A stretch of DNA of 64,000 nucleotides from Bog-950 sp046329495 (GCA_046329495.1 JAXLUO010000003.1:310001-374000), one strand, 5' to 3'; numbered from the stretch's first letter, positions 26,940 to 35,404 are shown. Numbers and translations: made by a program. Notes: generated by a model from the letters alone, not told the origin.

Positions 26940-28268
26940 ATGGGAGAAAAAATCACCATCAGCCGTGGTAAACTGAAAGTACCTGATAAACCGGTTATTC
27001 CTTTTATTGAAGGAGATGGAACAGGCCCCGATATCTGGAGGGCTTCTGTGCGCGTAATTGATGCCGCCGTTGAAAAAGCTTACAAGGGCAAAAAGAAAAT
27101 AGAATGGAAAGAGGTATTGGCCGGCGAAAAGAGCTTTAATGCTACCGGCAACTGGCTTCCTGATGAAACGCTGGACGCTTTCCGCGAATACCTGGTGGGC
27201 ATTAAAGGACCATTAACTACACCTGTAGGTGGTGGTATCCGTTCCTTGAACGTGGCCCTGCGTCAAATTCTTGATCTTTACGTATGCCTTCGTCCGGTGC
27301 GTTATTATGCCGGTACACCATCTCCGGTTAAACGCCCTGAAGCGGTAGACATGGTAATCTTCCGTGAAAACACTGAAGATATCTATGCAGGTATCGAATT
27401 TAAAGGCGGAAGTCCTGAATCATTAGAATTGCTGAAGTTCTTAAAGAAAAAATTCGAGAAGGATTACGGTAAAATCCGTTTCAGCGACAAAAAGCGCGGT
27501 AAGGAGTATATTAAAATAGCTAAACTAAAGGAAGAAGATCCTGAAGCTTGTGTGGGTATTGGTATTAAGCCGGTATCGCGCCTGGGTTCTCAGCGCTTAA
27601 TCCGTTCTGCTATTGAATATGCCATCCAACATAAGCGCAAGTCGTTAACGCTGGTACACAAGGGTAACATCATGAAGTTTACCGAAGGTGCTTTCCGCGA
27701 TTGGGGTTACCAATTGGCTGAACAGGAATTTGGTGCACAAACCTACACCTGGAACCAGTGGGAGAAGACCAAGAAAGAGAAAAACGAAGCTGCTGCCAAC
27801 GAAGAAATGAAAGCTGCCCAGGCTGCCGGTAAGGTTATTATTAAGGATTCTATAGCCGATATCACGCTGCAACAGGTATTAACCCGTCCGGATGATTTTG
27901 ATGTTATTGCAACCTTAAACCTGAACGGCGACTACCTAAGCGATGCTTTAGCTGCCCAGGTTGGCGGTATTGGTATTGCTCCGGGTGCAAACATTAACTA
28001 TGTAACGGGCCATGCTATATTTGAAGCTACCCACGGTACAGCTCCTAAATATGCTAACCTGGATAAGGTTAACCCCGGCTCTGTAATCCTTTCGGGTGCT
28101 ATGATGCTGGAATACCTTGGCTGGGATAACGCTGCCAAGATGATCCACCGCGGCTTAGAGAACGCCATTGCTAATAAGCGCGTTACCTACGATTTCGCCC
28201 GTTTAATGGAAGGTGCTACAGAGATTAAGTGTAGCGAATTCGCCGACGAAATCATCAAAGGCTTCTAA
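26940..28268 (+). CDS. icd: NADP-dependent isocitrate dehydrogenase
   Basis: 442 residues, slightly longer than the E. coli-type enzyme (416). It oxidises isocitrate to 2-oxoglutarate in the citric acid cycle. Family signatures: IEGDGTGPDIW near residue 24, the substrate loop TTPVGGGIRSLNVALRQ, the FRENTEDIYAGIE segment, KGNIMKFTEGAF with the catalytic lysine, and the C-terminal nucleotide site EATHGTAPKYANLDKVNPGS. The region around residues 278-305 (KTKKEKNEAAANEEMKAAQA) is a charged Lys/Glu/Ala insertion, the most likely cause of the extra length. It stands alone, with a full promoter upstream and an intrinsic terminator downstream. Confidence 0.97.
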   Translation: MGEKITISRGKLKVPDKPVIPFIEGDGTGPDIWRASVRVIDAAVEKAYKGKKKIEWKEVLAGEKSFNATGNWLPDETLDAFREYLVGIKGPLTTPVGGGIRSLNVALRQILDLYVCLRPVRYYAGTPSPVKRPEAVDMVIFRENTEDIYAGIEFKGGSPESLELLKFLKKKFEKDYGKIRFSDKKRGKEYIKIAKLKEEDPEACVGIGIKPVSRLGSQRLIRSAIEYAIQHKRKSLTLVHKGNIMKFTEGAFRDWGYQLAEQEFGAQTYTWNQWEKTKKEKNEAAANEEMKAAQAAGKVIIKDSIADITLQQVLTRPDDFDVIATLNLNGDYLSDALAAQVGGIGIAPGANINYVTGHAIFEATHGTAPKYANLDKVNPGSVILSGAMMLEYLGWDNAAKMIHRGLENAIANKRVTYDFARLMEGATEIKCSEFADEIIKGF

Positions 28269-28307
28269 TTTTAAGCTTAAACGGCAGGTGAAACTGCTGA
28301 CGCATAC

Positions 28308-28340
28308 AACGCCGGACCCTAAAGTCCGGCGTTTTTATTT
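28308..28340 (+). terminator. Terminator of icd
   Basis: Stem AACGCCGGAC/GTCCGGCGTT (28308-28317 with 28324-28333), 6-nt loop, then GTTTTTATTT. It is 40 bp after the stop. The rest of the gap up to 28555 contains nothing I can name. Confidence 0.92.
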
Positions 28341-28555
28341 CCGGCAATATGTACGGTTTTTGATGGGGTGACCAGATTATTGGGTACTGCCATCCGGCGG
28401 CTAATGGATAAACCATAGATACCATAGGAGAGAAGCCGGAATTCACCCTTCCTCAAAAAATTAACAAATGAAAAAACGGTCTGTTTTAACTAATGCTATG
28501 ATTTTCAATTATCCACAGTAAATTAGCACTTTCGCAAACGGGGCGCATAAACTCT

Positions 28556-28586
28556 TTGTGATTTTGATTCAAACTGTTATATTTGC
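28556..28586 (+). promoter_or_regulatory. Promoter of the rpmB-rpmG-bL38 unit
   Basis: TTG at 28556-28558, exact 19-bp spacer, TATATTTGC at 28578-28586: a complete Bacteroidota promoter. Predicted start near 28591, about 17 nt before rpmB. Confidence 0.8.
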
Positions 28587-28607
28587 GCCTCCAAATTAAA
28601 AAGCGTC

Positions 28608-28850
28608 ATGAGCAAAGTATGTGAACTGACAGGTAAGCGTCCTCTATTCGGTAATACAGTTTCGCACTCGAACCGTAAAAGCAGACGTAAGTTTTTACCC
28701 AACCTGAAAAAGAAGAAATTCTTCATCCCTGAACTGGATGAATGGGTAGAGTTAAAAGTGAGCGTAACTGCTCTGCGCACCATCAACAAGAAAGGTATTT
28801 ACAACTACCTGAAAGAGTTGAACAAGAAGGGCGAGATTAAATTGAATTAA
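28608..28850 (+). CDS. rpmB: Large ribosomal subunit protein bL28
   Basis: 80 residues, the normal length. The typical start MSKVCELTGKRPLFGNTVSH and the basic segment NRKSRRKFLPNLKKKKFF are diagnostic of bL28; the C-terminal part carries the TALRTINKKGIYNYL helix. It contributes to the E-site region of the 50S subunit. It is the first gene of a ribosomal-protein unit, 21 bp ahead of rpmG, with a consensus promoter just upstream. Confidence 0.97.
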   Translation: MSKVCELTGKRPLFGNTVSHSNRKSRRKFLPNLKKKKFFIPELDEWVELKVSVTALRTINKKGIYNYLKELNKKGEIKLN

Positions 28851-28871
28851 TAACTTAGTAAAGAAACCCTT

Positions 28872-29060
28872 ATGGCCAAGAAGAGCAAAGGAAACCGTAT
28901 ACAGGTTATACTGGAATGCACCGAGCAAAAAGCCGCCGGTGTTCCGGGTATGAGTCGCTATATGACTTATAAGAACCGTAAAACCACAACTGAAAGAATT
29001 GAACTGAAGAAGTACAATCCTTTCATGAAGAAAGTAACTGTTCATAAAGAAATTAAATAA
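28872..29060 (+). CDS. rpmG: Large ribosomal subunit protein bL33
   Basis: 62 residues. MAKKSKGNRIQVILECTEQK opens a standard bL33, and RYMTYKNRKTTTERIELKKY ends in the usual basic patch. The zinc ribbon is lost: only one cysteine (LECTEQ) remains where zinc-binding forms have four, so this is the zinc-independent (C-minus) form. It sits between rpmB and the small bL38-type gene, 8 bp ahead of the latter. Confidence 0.97.
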   Translation: MAKKSKGNRIQVILECTEQKAAGVPGMSRYMTYKNRKTTTERIELKKYNPFMKKVTVHKEIK

Positions 29061-29068
29061 GGAATAAC

Positions 29069-29236
29069 ATGGCTAAAATTTCGAAGAACGCGCGTACCGA
29101 CCGTCAAACCGCAGTAGGTTCAAAAGACTACGTTAAGGTTATTAAAGCGGTAAAAGGCAAAACCAACAACTACTCTTTCCTTGAGAAGATCGTTCACAAG
29201 GACAAAGTGCAGGACTTTTTAGCCGGCAAAGAGTAA
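29069..29236 (+). CDS. DUF4295 small protein, Bacteroidota ribosomal protein bL38
   Basis: A 55-residue basic protein, too short for common size cut-offs. It begins MAKISKNARTDRQTAVGSKD and ends DKVQDFLAGKE. This family (DUF4295) follows rpmG throughout Bacteroidota, and I believe it is the phylum-specific ribosomal protein named bL38 after the Flavobacterium johnsoniae ribosome structure; the link is from memory. The sequence is rich in Lys and short helices, as expected of a ribosomal protein. It is the last gene of the rpmB-rpmG unit and is followed by a terminator. Confidence 0.88.
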   Translation: MAKISKNARTDRQTAVGSKDYVKVIKAVKGKTNNYSFLEKIVHKDKVQDFLAGKE

Positions 29237-29257
29237 TTTATTTGAATGATATGTAAG

Positions 29258-29293
29258 CAGAAAGCATCTTTCGCGTAGGAGGGTGCTTTTTTG
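29258..29293 (+). terminator. Terminator of the rpmB-rpmG-bL38 unit
   Basis: Stem AAAGCATC (29261-29268) with GGTGCTTT (29282-29289), including one G-U pair, followed by a run of six T. It separates the ribosomal genes from ftsY. Confidence 0.8.
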
Positions 29294-29346
29294 TTTTTAA
29301 CCGGGGTGTATCAAAACCTGACTAAACAGGGCACAAAACAAAGAAT

Positions 29347-30300
29347 ATGGGATTGTTTGATTTTTTTACCAGAGAGAAAAAAGAAGATCTCGATAAGGGG
29401 TTAGAAAAAACCAAAGAGGGATTCTTCACCAAGATCTCGCGTGCAATAGCCGGCAAATCGAAGGTGGACGAAGAGGTGTTGGATAACCTGGAAGAGGCCT
29501 TGGTATCTGCCGACGTTGGTTTAGCCACTACGGTAAAAATTATTGAGCGTATTGAAAAGCGTGTAGCGCGCGACAAGTTCGTGTCTACATCGGAATTGAA
29601 CGGATTAATCCGCGAGGAAATTGAAGGCATACTTGCCGAGAATAAGAATGAAGACCAGCAAGGCTTTACTACGCCCGCGGGTACTAAGCCTTATGTAATA
29701 ATGGTTGTTGGCGTTAACGGTGCCGGAAAAACAACTACCATCGGCAAGTTGTCGCACCAGTTTAAAATGGCAGGTAAAAAGGTGGTGCTTGGTGCTGCAG
29801 ATACTTTCCGTGCCGCTGCCATCGATCAGTTAGATGTGTGGGCGCAACGTGCCGATGTGGAAATTGTAAAAAGCCAGATGAATGCAGATCCTGCTTCTGT
29901 TGCATTTCAGGCAGTAGAGCGCGGCGTAGCCGTAAACGCGGATGTGATAATTATTGATACCGCAGGCCGCTTGCATAACCGGGTTGACCTGATGAATGAG
30001 CTAAGCAAGATACGCCGTGTAATGCAAAAGGTAATACCTGATGCTCCGCACGATGTGTTATTAGTTTTAGACGGTAGCACCGGTCAAAATGCTATTGAAC
30101 AGGCGAAGCAGTTTACAGCGGCCACGCAGGTAACTGCACTAGCCATTACTAAGTTGGATGGCACCGCTAAGGGCGGAGTGGTATTGGGAATTTCCGATCA
30201 GTTCCACATACCGGTAAAATATATAGGTGTAGGCGAGCAAATTGACAAGCTACAGGTATTCAATAAGAAGTTGTTTGTGGAGAGCTTGTTTAAGGGCTAG
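29347..30300 (+). CDS. ftsY: Signal recognition particle receptor FtsY
   Basis: 317 residues, a short form without the long acidic A domain of E. coli FtsY. FtsY docks ribosome-SRP complexes at the membrane and hydrolyses GTP together with Ffh. The N domain covers residues 1-90. The G domain shows G1 GVNGAGKTTTIGKL (near residue 121), the SRP-GTPase insert DTFRAAAIDQL, G3 DTAGRLHN, G4 TKLDGTAKGG and the closing segment GVGEQIDKLQVF. The start MGLFDFFTREKK has an amphipathic helix that may bind membrane. It has no promoter that I can identify in the 50 bp upstream. Confidence 0.97.
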   Translation: MGLFDFFTREKKEDLDKGLEKTKEGFFTKISRAIAGKSKVDEEVLDNLEEALVSADVGLATTVKIIERIEKRVARDKFVSTSELNGLIREEIEGILAENKNEDQQGFTTPAGTKPYVIMVVGVNGAGKTTTIGKLSHQFKMAGKKVVLGAADTFRAAAIDQLDVWAQRADVEIVKSQMNADPASVAFQAVERGVAVNADVIIIDTAGRLHNRVDLMNELSKIRRVMQKVIPDAPHDVLLVLDGSTGQNAIEQAKQFTAATQVTALAITKLDGTAKGGVVLGISDQFHIPVKYIGVGEQIDKLQVFNKKLFVESLFKG

Positions 30301-30340
30301 TACCTGGGTGTATCACTAATACATAGGTTTTTGTTTTGTT

Positions 30341-30372
30341 GATTACACAGATTGAGAATTGATTACACCGAT
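30341..30372 (+). repeat. Left GATTACAC repeat pair flanking the GxxExxY gene
   Basis: GATTACACAGAT (30341-30352) and GATTACACCGAT (30361-30372), direct copies 20 bp apart. Their reverse complements lie on the other side of the gene at 30798-30831. Confidence 0.85.
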
Positions 30373-30420
30373 AGAAGGAAAATATGATAGGATATTGGGA
30401 TAAGTAAGATTTAAGTTTCT

Positions 30421-30786
30421 ATGGAAGAAAAGGATCCGGTTACTGAAAGAATAATAGCCATGTGCTTTGAGGTGCATAATGCTCTTGGTCCCGGATTCCC
30501 GGAGAAGATTTATCATAACGCCTTAATTACGTTGCTTCAGGAACGAGATATTCCATTCTTTAGTGAGAAAGAATTTCCGGTACGATTTAAGGATAAAAAG
30601 ATGGGTTCTTTTAAATGTGATTTATTGATAGATGAGGTGATCGTAGAGTTAAAATCGGTAGAAGGTGTGATGCCAAAATTATTTAGAAATAAGTTGGTGG
30701 CATACCTAAGAGCTGCAGGGCTAAAAACAGGATTACTTATCAATTTTGGTAACACTTCTTGCGATATTAAACGTGTAACTAAATGA
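30421..30786 (+). CDS. GxxExxY family protein (PD-(D/E)xK-like)
   Basis: 121 residues, standard size. The family motif is GPGFPEKIYHNAL (G-x2-E-x2-Y shape, residues 20-32). It has the nuclease-like core strands FKCDLLIDEVIVELKSVE, where D and E-x-K occupy positions expected of a PD-(D/E)xK fold (PDDEXK_3), and the closing LKTGLLINFGN. Activity is unproven in this family. It is preceded and followed by copies of a GATTACAC-type repeat in opposite orientation, which marks it as part of a small mobile-type cassette inserted between ftsY and rimO. No transposase is present. Confidence 0.9.
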   Translation: MEEKDPVTERIIAMCFEVHNALGPGFPEKIYHNALITLLQERDIPFFSEKEFPVRFKDKKMGSFKCDLLIDEVIVELKSVEGVMPKLFRNKLVAYLRAAGLKTGLLINFGNTSCDIKRVTK

Positions 30787-30797
30787 ACTTGTTTTTT

Positions 30798-30831
30798 ATC
30801 TGTGTAATCCTTTTATAAAATCGGTGTAATC
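30798..30831 (-). repeat. Right GATTACAC repeat pair flanking the GxxExxY gene
   Basis: ATCTGTGTAATC (30798-30809) and ATCGGTGTAATC (30820-30831): exact reverse complements of the two copies on the left side. Spacing is 22 bp here and 20 bp on the left. Confidence 0.85.
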
Positions 30832-30873
30832 ACCAAATAAGAACTTGGCCCACTGGGGGCAACTAAAAAAAGA

Positions 30874-32184
30874 ATGAAGACAAAGTCAATTAAAAAAGAT
30901 AAAGTATCTGTTATTACACTGGGCTGTTCCAAAAATTTGGTAGACAGCGAAGTAATGATGAATCAATTGCAACATGGTGGGTACGACGTTAAGCACGATA
31001 AGTGGAGCAAGGGCCGCAATATCGTTATTGTAAATACCTGCGGCTTTATTGACCGTGCCAAAGAAGAAAGCGTAAATACTATCCTTGAGTATGCCGAAGC
31101 CAAGAGCAAAGGAAAGATTGAAAAGCTATATGTAACAGGTTGTTTGTCGCAACGCTATAAGGACAACCTGGAAGAAGAAATACCGGAAGTGGATGCGTTT
31201 TTCGGCACCATGGAATTGCCACGATTACTGAAAACGCTAAAAGTAGATTACCAGCACGAACTGATTGGCGAGCGTTTATTGAGCACTCCTTCGCATTATG
31301 CTTATCTCAAAATTTCGGAGGGTTGCAATCGTACGTGCTCGTTTTGCGCTATACCGCTGATGCGCGGCAAGCACATTTCGCGCAGTATAGAAGACATGGT
31401 GGAAGAAGCCAAAAAGCTGGCAGCAAAAGGCGTGAAGGAATTAATGCTGATTGCACAGGAGTTAACGTTCTACGGTTTGGATATTTACAAGAAACGTAAG
31501 CTTCCCGAATTACTAAACGAACTTAGCAAGGTAGAAGGTATTGAGTGGATTCGCTTACATTATGCGTACCCGGCTCAATTCCCCATGGAAATAATTGATG
31601 CCATGGCAGAAAATCCGAAGGTTTGCAACTACCTGGATATGCCGCTGCAACATGCCAGCGATAACGTATTGGCTGCCATGCGCCGCAATATCACCAATGC
31701 GGATACACGCAAGTTAATTGAAGACATACGCAAACGCATACCCGGTATTGCTATCCGTACCACTATGCTGGTTGGTTACCCCGGTGAAACGGAGCAGGAT
31801 TTTGAAGACCTGAAAACCTTTGTGGAAGAAATGCGTTTCGACCGTTTGGGCGTATTCACTTACTCTCATGAAGAGAGCACAAGAGCATATGCCGTGGAAG
31901 ATAATATAAGTGCTGAGGTAAAAGCTGAGCGCGCTGCAGAGTTAATGGACGTGCAGGAGCAAATTAGTGCAGCCTTGAACGAGAAGAAGATTGGCCAAAC
32001 TTTTAAAGTTTTGTTCGATCGCAAGGAAGGCGGTTACTTTATTGGTCGTACGGAGTTTGATTCGCCGGAAGTAGATAACGAGGTATTAGTGGACGCTAAA
32101 AGCCAATATGTAAGGGTTGGAGATTTTGCTAACGTAAAGATTACAAGGGCGGAAGAGTTTGATCTTTATGGTGAAATAGTGTAG
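30874..32184 (+). CDS. rimO: Ribosomal protein uS12 methylthiotransferase RimO
   Basis: 436 residues, normal for RimO. It methylthiolates an aspartate of ribosomal protein uS12 through two Fe-S clusters. The N-terminal UPF0004 domain has cysteines at LGCSKNLVDSE, NTCGFID and VTGCLSQR. The radical SAM cluster C-x3-C-x2-C is EGCNRTCSFCAIP near residue 152. A TRAM domain closes the protein (KVLFDRKEGGYFIGRTEFDS ... YVRVGDFANVKI). The opening KVSVITLGCSKNLVDSE identifies RimO as opposed to MiaB. The gene follows the GxxExxY cassette; nothing indicates joint function. Confidence 0.97.
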   Translation: MKTKSIKKDKVSVITLGCSKNLVDSEVMMNQLQHGGYDVKHDKWSKGRNIVIVNTCGFIDRAKEESVNTILEYAEAKSKGKIEKLYVTGCLSQRYKDNLEEEIPEVDAFFGTMELPRLLKTLKVDYQHELIGERLLSTPSHYAYLKISEGCNRTCSFCAIPLMRGKHISRSIEDMVEEAKKLAAKGVKELMLIAQELTFYGLDIYKKRKLPELLNELSKVEGIEWIRLHYAYPAQFPMEIIDAMAENPKVCNYLDMPLQHASDNVLAAMRRNITNADTRKLIEDIRKRIPGIAIRTTMLVGYPGETEQDFEDLKTFVEEMRFDRLGVFTYSHEESTRAYAVEDNISAEVKAERAAELMDVQEQISAALNEKKIGQTFKVLFDRKEGGYFIGRTEFDSPEVDNEVLVDAKSQYVRVGDFANVKITRAEEFDLYGEIV

Positions 32185-32221
32185 TTTTTGTTCAAATCGT
32201 ATCGTTTTTTACCTTCGTAGC

Positions 32222-32749
32222 ATGCGTAAAACCCTAATTATAGGCGTTATGGCCGGCATGCTTTTCAGCATGTTTGGGGTTTACCTATTTTTTGCAGCCG
32301 CTGTTTCCTTCGCAAAGTTTGAAGCAAAAACGGAGATTGAAAATACCTGCAACGTTCAATTAACCCAGTTTAACTTCAGTGCAGAAGAGTTTGCTTCTTT
32401 ATCTCGTCCGGAAGGGGATGACGATGAAGTGTTGATTAACGGCGAATTGTACGACGTTAAGCATGTGCTGGTGCATAATGGTAAGATTACTGTAACTGCG
32501 TACCGCGATGCCAATGAATCTGATGTAGTAGAACATCTTATTGAATGGGTAGGCAGGCATACCAGGCATGGATCTCATGGCCCTGTTACACAGTCTTTTT
32601 TTATGCCCTATTATGCTGTAAGTAGCTTTAGCTGGTGTACAACCCTTCCGATTAGTGTTACAAGTATTCAGCCCAGGGCTGACAAAATCTTATCCGGATC
32701 AATTGCAGGTATACTTATTCCCCCACCCAACTGCGTACCTGCCGTTTAA
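32222..32749 (+). CDS. Small membrane protein with His-rich loop, TonB-receptor-linked
   Basis: 175 residues. The N terminus has one membrane segment or uncleaved signal (MRKTLIIGVMAGMLFSMFGV, residues 5-30). The centre has GELYDVKHVLVHNGKITVTAYRD, a pattern I have seen in small Bacteroidota proteins encoded upstream of TonB-dependent receptors. A His-rich loop follows (RHTRHGSHG, residues about 112-120), compatible with metal binding, and the C terminus ends in a proline-rich PPPNCVPAV. There is no confident family assignment. It lies 37 bp after rimO and 68 bp before the TonB receptor, whose substrate it may help to handle. Confidence 0.72.
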   Translation: MRKTLIIGVMAGMLFSMFGVYLFFAAAVSFAKFEAKTEIENTCNVQLTQFNFSAEEFASLSRPEGDDDEVLINGELYDVKHVLVHNGKITVTAYRDANESDVVEHLIEWVGRHTRHGSHGPVTQSFFMPYYAVSSFSWCTTLPISVTSIQPRADKILSGSIAGILIPPPNCVPAV

Positions 32750-32817
32750 TATCGCCTGGCTCTATAGGAGCTCTTCTTTTTTATTTATTGATTTTGATGC
32801 CGCAATGCGGTTAAATT

Positions 32818-34866
32818 ATGCGTTTAAGGTTATTCTTTATTCTGATTACTGTTAGTATGCTACGCCCTGTTGGTGCGCAAAATGATACGTTGCAAGGTGA
32901 GCTGAAAGAAGTAGTAGTTACGGGCCTTAAGGAAACCAAACGGCTGGAAACGGTTGTTGATGTGGTGCCGTTAGAGGCCGCCGATATGCGCAGACAAGGC
33001 GCTTTTAATATCAGTGATGGATTAAGCAAAATACCAGGGGTAAGTCAATTGAATACAGGTGTTTCAATATCCAAGCCGGTAATACGGGGTATGTACGGTA
33101 ATCGAATTCTGGTATTGCTTTCGGGATTGCGCTTCGATAATCAGCAATGGCAGGATGAACATGGTATGGGTTTAAGTGATATAGGTATTGACCGGGTAGA
33201 AGTGATTAAAGGCCCTATGGCAGTGCTGTATGGCTCTGATGCTGTCGGTGGTTTGATAAACGTAATAGAAGAGCAAAAACCAGCGGAAAATACCCTGCAG
33301 CTCGATTTCAATACAAGGTTTCACTCTAACACTTTAGGCACAGTAAATGATATCGGACTAAAAGGATACCGAAATAATACCTGGTGGCGTGTACGAATTG
33401 GGGCCGAAAGCCACGCCGATTATAGTGATGGTAATAATACGCGTGTGCTTAATTCGCGCAGTGATGGATACTATTTTAAGGGTACAATAGGTATACAGCG
33501 TAAGAACGTAACCAGCGAAAACAATTATCATTTTTCAATAAATGACTTCGGTTTTATTATGAACGATATAGCCGACTTTATGAAACCTGATGCCCGGTAT
33601 ACACGCAAACTAAATGGCCCTTTTCATAAAGTTATGTTGAACGTTTTCTCTTCGCGTAACAAAATTCAGCTTCACAATTCATTGCTTAAAATTGATGCAG
33701 GCTTTCAGTCCAACTCGCGCATGGAGAATGAAGGAGGGGGCAAAATATCTTTAAACATGCTACTAACCACAGGTCTTTACCATTTAGAATGGATTAAGCC
33801 GTTAACCGACCGGTTAGAAATAATAGTAAGCCAAAACACAAGCTACGAGAACAACACCAACTTTGGTGGCAGAAAAATAATTCCTGATGCCCATATGCTG
33901 GAAGCCAGCGTGTCGGGTTTTGTAAAATATAATGCCCACAAGGTAGTGGTAGAGGCTGGTGCAGGTATCAATAATCGCTGGATTAAAACCCTGCTAACTC
34001 CGTTGGTAAACTCGCCGGATAAAGGTAATACCATTACTCCTTTTTCTCGCAACCGGGTTTCGTTTAATGCTTTAAGCGGGGTTACAGTTAACCCTGTTGA
34101 AGGATTGAATATTAAAGTAAATGTTGCTACGGGATTGCGGGCACCTAATTTGGCAGAACTTTCCAGCAATGGCTTACGTGAGGGCACATATCGCTATGAA
34201 ATAGGGGATATGCACCTTAAGAATGAGCAGAATATAAATATTGATGTGAGTTTAACGCACAAAACGGAGTGGTTTGGTTACTCGCTAAGTGGTTTTATCA
34301 GCTTATTCGATAATTACATTTACATCACTCCCACAGGCGAGGAATATATTGGCTTTCAAATTTATCGTTACAAACAACAGAATGCCCTTTATACAGGAGG
34401 AGAGGCTGAACTGGAGTTTACACCCCAAGGTTTGGTGCAGGGCTTAGAATTTACTGTTAAAGGTGCTTACCTGTATTCCATAGGTAGAGATGGAAAGTAT
34501 ATTCCGTTTACCACGGCCCCCAAAATTTCTCCCAACCTCAGTTATTCCCGTTCACTTGGTAAATATGTCAAGAACTTCTACGCGAATGTTGGTTTTGATT
34601 ACGTTTTCCAACAAAACAGAACGGCTCCGGAAGAAATACCTACGGCGGCCTATTATCTGATGAATGCAGGTATAGGTGCTGAATTTGCTTTTAAGAAGGC
34701 AGGATTTACTATTGGAGTATCCGGTAATAATTTACTTAACGCTGCCTACTTCGACCATCTATCCCGTCTTAAGGCTTTTGGTATCCGCAATATAGGCCGC
34801 AATATCAGTGTCAATTTATTTGTCCCAATACAATTCAATTATTTAAAACAAACCAAAAACAAGTAG
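32818..34866 (+). CDS. TonB-dependent outer-membrane receptor
   Basis: 682 residues. Signal peptide MRLRLFFILITVSMLRPVGA, then a TonB-box-like segment ELKEVVVTGLKETKRL, and a plug domain with the conserved ISDGLSKIPGVSQLNTG, KPVIRGMYGNRILVLLSGLR, DRVEVIKGPMAVLYGSDAVGGLINV. The remaining 500 residues form the 22-strand beta barrel, closed by FVPIQFNYLKQ. Such receptors take up siderophores, vitamins, sugars or metals using TonB energy. There is no carboxypeptidase-like extension, so it is not a SusC type. The ligand is unknown; the His-rich upstream protein hints at a metal. It overlaps by 1 bp spacing with the next lipoprotein gene. Confidence 0.95.
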   Translation: MRLRLFFILITVSMLRPVGAQNDTLQGELKEVVVTGLKETKRLETVVDVVPLEAADMRRQGAFNISDGLSKIPGVSQLNTGVSISKPVIRGMYGNRILVLLSGLRFDNQQWQDEHGMGLSDIGIDRVEVIKGPMAVLYGSDAVGGLINVIEEQKPAENTLQLDFNTRFHSNTLGTVNDIGLKGYRNNTWWRVRIGAESHADYSDGNNTRVLNSRSDGYYFKGTIGIQRKNVTSENNYHFSINDFGFIMNDIADFMKPDARYTRKLNGPFHKVMLNVFSSRNKIQLHNSLLKIDAGFQSNSRMENEGGGKISLNMLLTTGLYHLEWIKPLTDRLEIIVSQNTSYENNTNFGGRKIIPDAHMLEASVSGFVKYNAHKVVVEAGAGINNRWIKTLLTPLVNSPDKGNTITPFSRNRVSFNALSGVTVNPVEGLNIKVNVATGLRAPNLAELSSNGLREGTYRYEIGDMHLKNEQNINIDVSLTHKTEWFGYSLSGFISLFDNYIYITPTGEEYIGFQIYRYKQQNALYTGGEAELEFTPQGLVQGLEFTVKGAYLYSIGRDGKYIPFTTAPKISPNLSYSRSLGKYVKNFYANVGFDYVFQQNRTAPEEIPTAAYYLMNAGIGAEFAFKKAGFTIGVSGNNLLNAAYFDHLSRLKAFGIRNIGRNISVNLFVPIQFNYLKQTKNK

Positions 34867-34867
34867 T

Positions 34868-35284
34868 ATGAAAAAAACAATGATTTCAATGGCTGCAGCC
34901 GCGGCTCTTTTCATTTTAATGGTGGGTATTTCTTCTTGCGAAAAGGATGAAGGCAAACTGCCAAACATATCTTTTAAAACAACCGCCGGCTATACTTCGG
35001 CCGATAATACAGTTGCCGCGGGCGATACTGTTTTAGTTGGTATCAATGCTTCCAAATCGGAAGAAGAGGATGTGCTGAAAACCTTCAACATTTCAAAGAG
35101 TGTGGATGGCGGTTCTTCTTCAACGGTGCAAAACGTAACTTTAACAACTGCGCAGCAGGATACCTATACCCAGGATTTTCAACTGGTAGCAGGTGCGGCC
35201 GGCCATACCGAGAAATACACTTTTACTGTAAGTAACCGTGATGGCTTAACTAATAGCCTCAACGTTACGTTAACTGTGCAATAG
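34868..35284 (+). CDS. Lipoprotein of the TonB-receptor locus
   Basis: 138 residues with a type II signal peptide ending in the lipobox ISSC (residues about 21-24), so it is likely anchored in the outer membrane. The mature part, LPNISFKTTAGYTSADNTVA and then three beta-strand segments ending VSNRDGLTNSLNVTLTVQ, looks like a single Ig/CARDB-type domain. It begins 1 bp after the TonB receptor stop codon and is certainly cotranscribed, which suggests a surface-exposed partner for the receptor. No known family was recognised. Confidence 0.85.
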   Translation: MKKTMISMAAAAALFILMVGISSCEKDEGKLPNISFKTTAGYTSADNTVAAGDTVLVGINASKSEEEDVLKTFNISKSVDGGSSSTVQNVTLTTAQQDTYTQDFQLVAGAAGHTEKYTFTVSNRDGLTNSLNVTLTVQ

Positions 35285-35287
35285 TAC

Positions 35288-35404
35288 ATGCAGCAGTTAT
35301 GGCAACAGTTTAAACAGGTAATTGAAGGACAAGCTCATTGGCTGGCCTTTGTACTAATGCTGTTGCTTGCCGTGGTTGCTATACTATTCTTTACCAGATA
35401 CTAA
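35288..35404 (+). CDS. 38-residue single-span membrane peptide
   Basis: A short reading frame begins 3 bp after the lipoprotein stop codon: MQQLWQQFKQVIEGQAHWLA, then a hydrophobic stretch FVLMLLLAVVAILFF and a final TRY. One membrane helix is predicted (residues about 18-35). Its position, tight spacing and clear amphipathic-then-hydrophobic character suggest a real gene at the end of the TonB-receptor unit; the family is not recognised and the length is too short for certainty. Confidence 0.6.
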   Translation: MQQLWQQFKQVIEGQAHWLAFVLMLLLAVVAILFFTRY

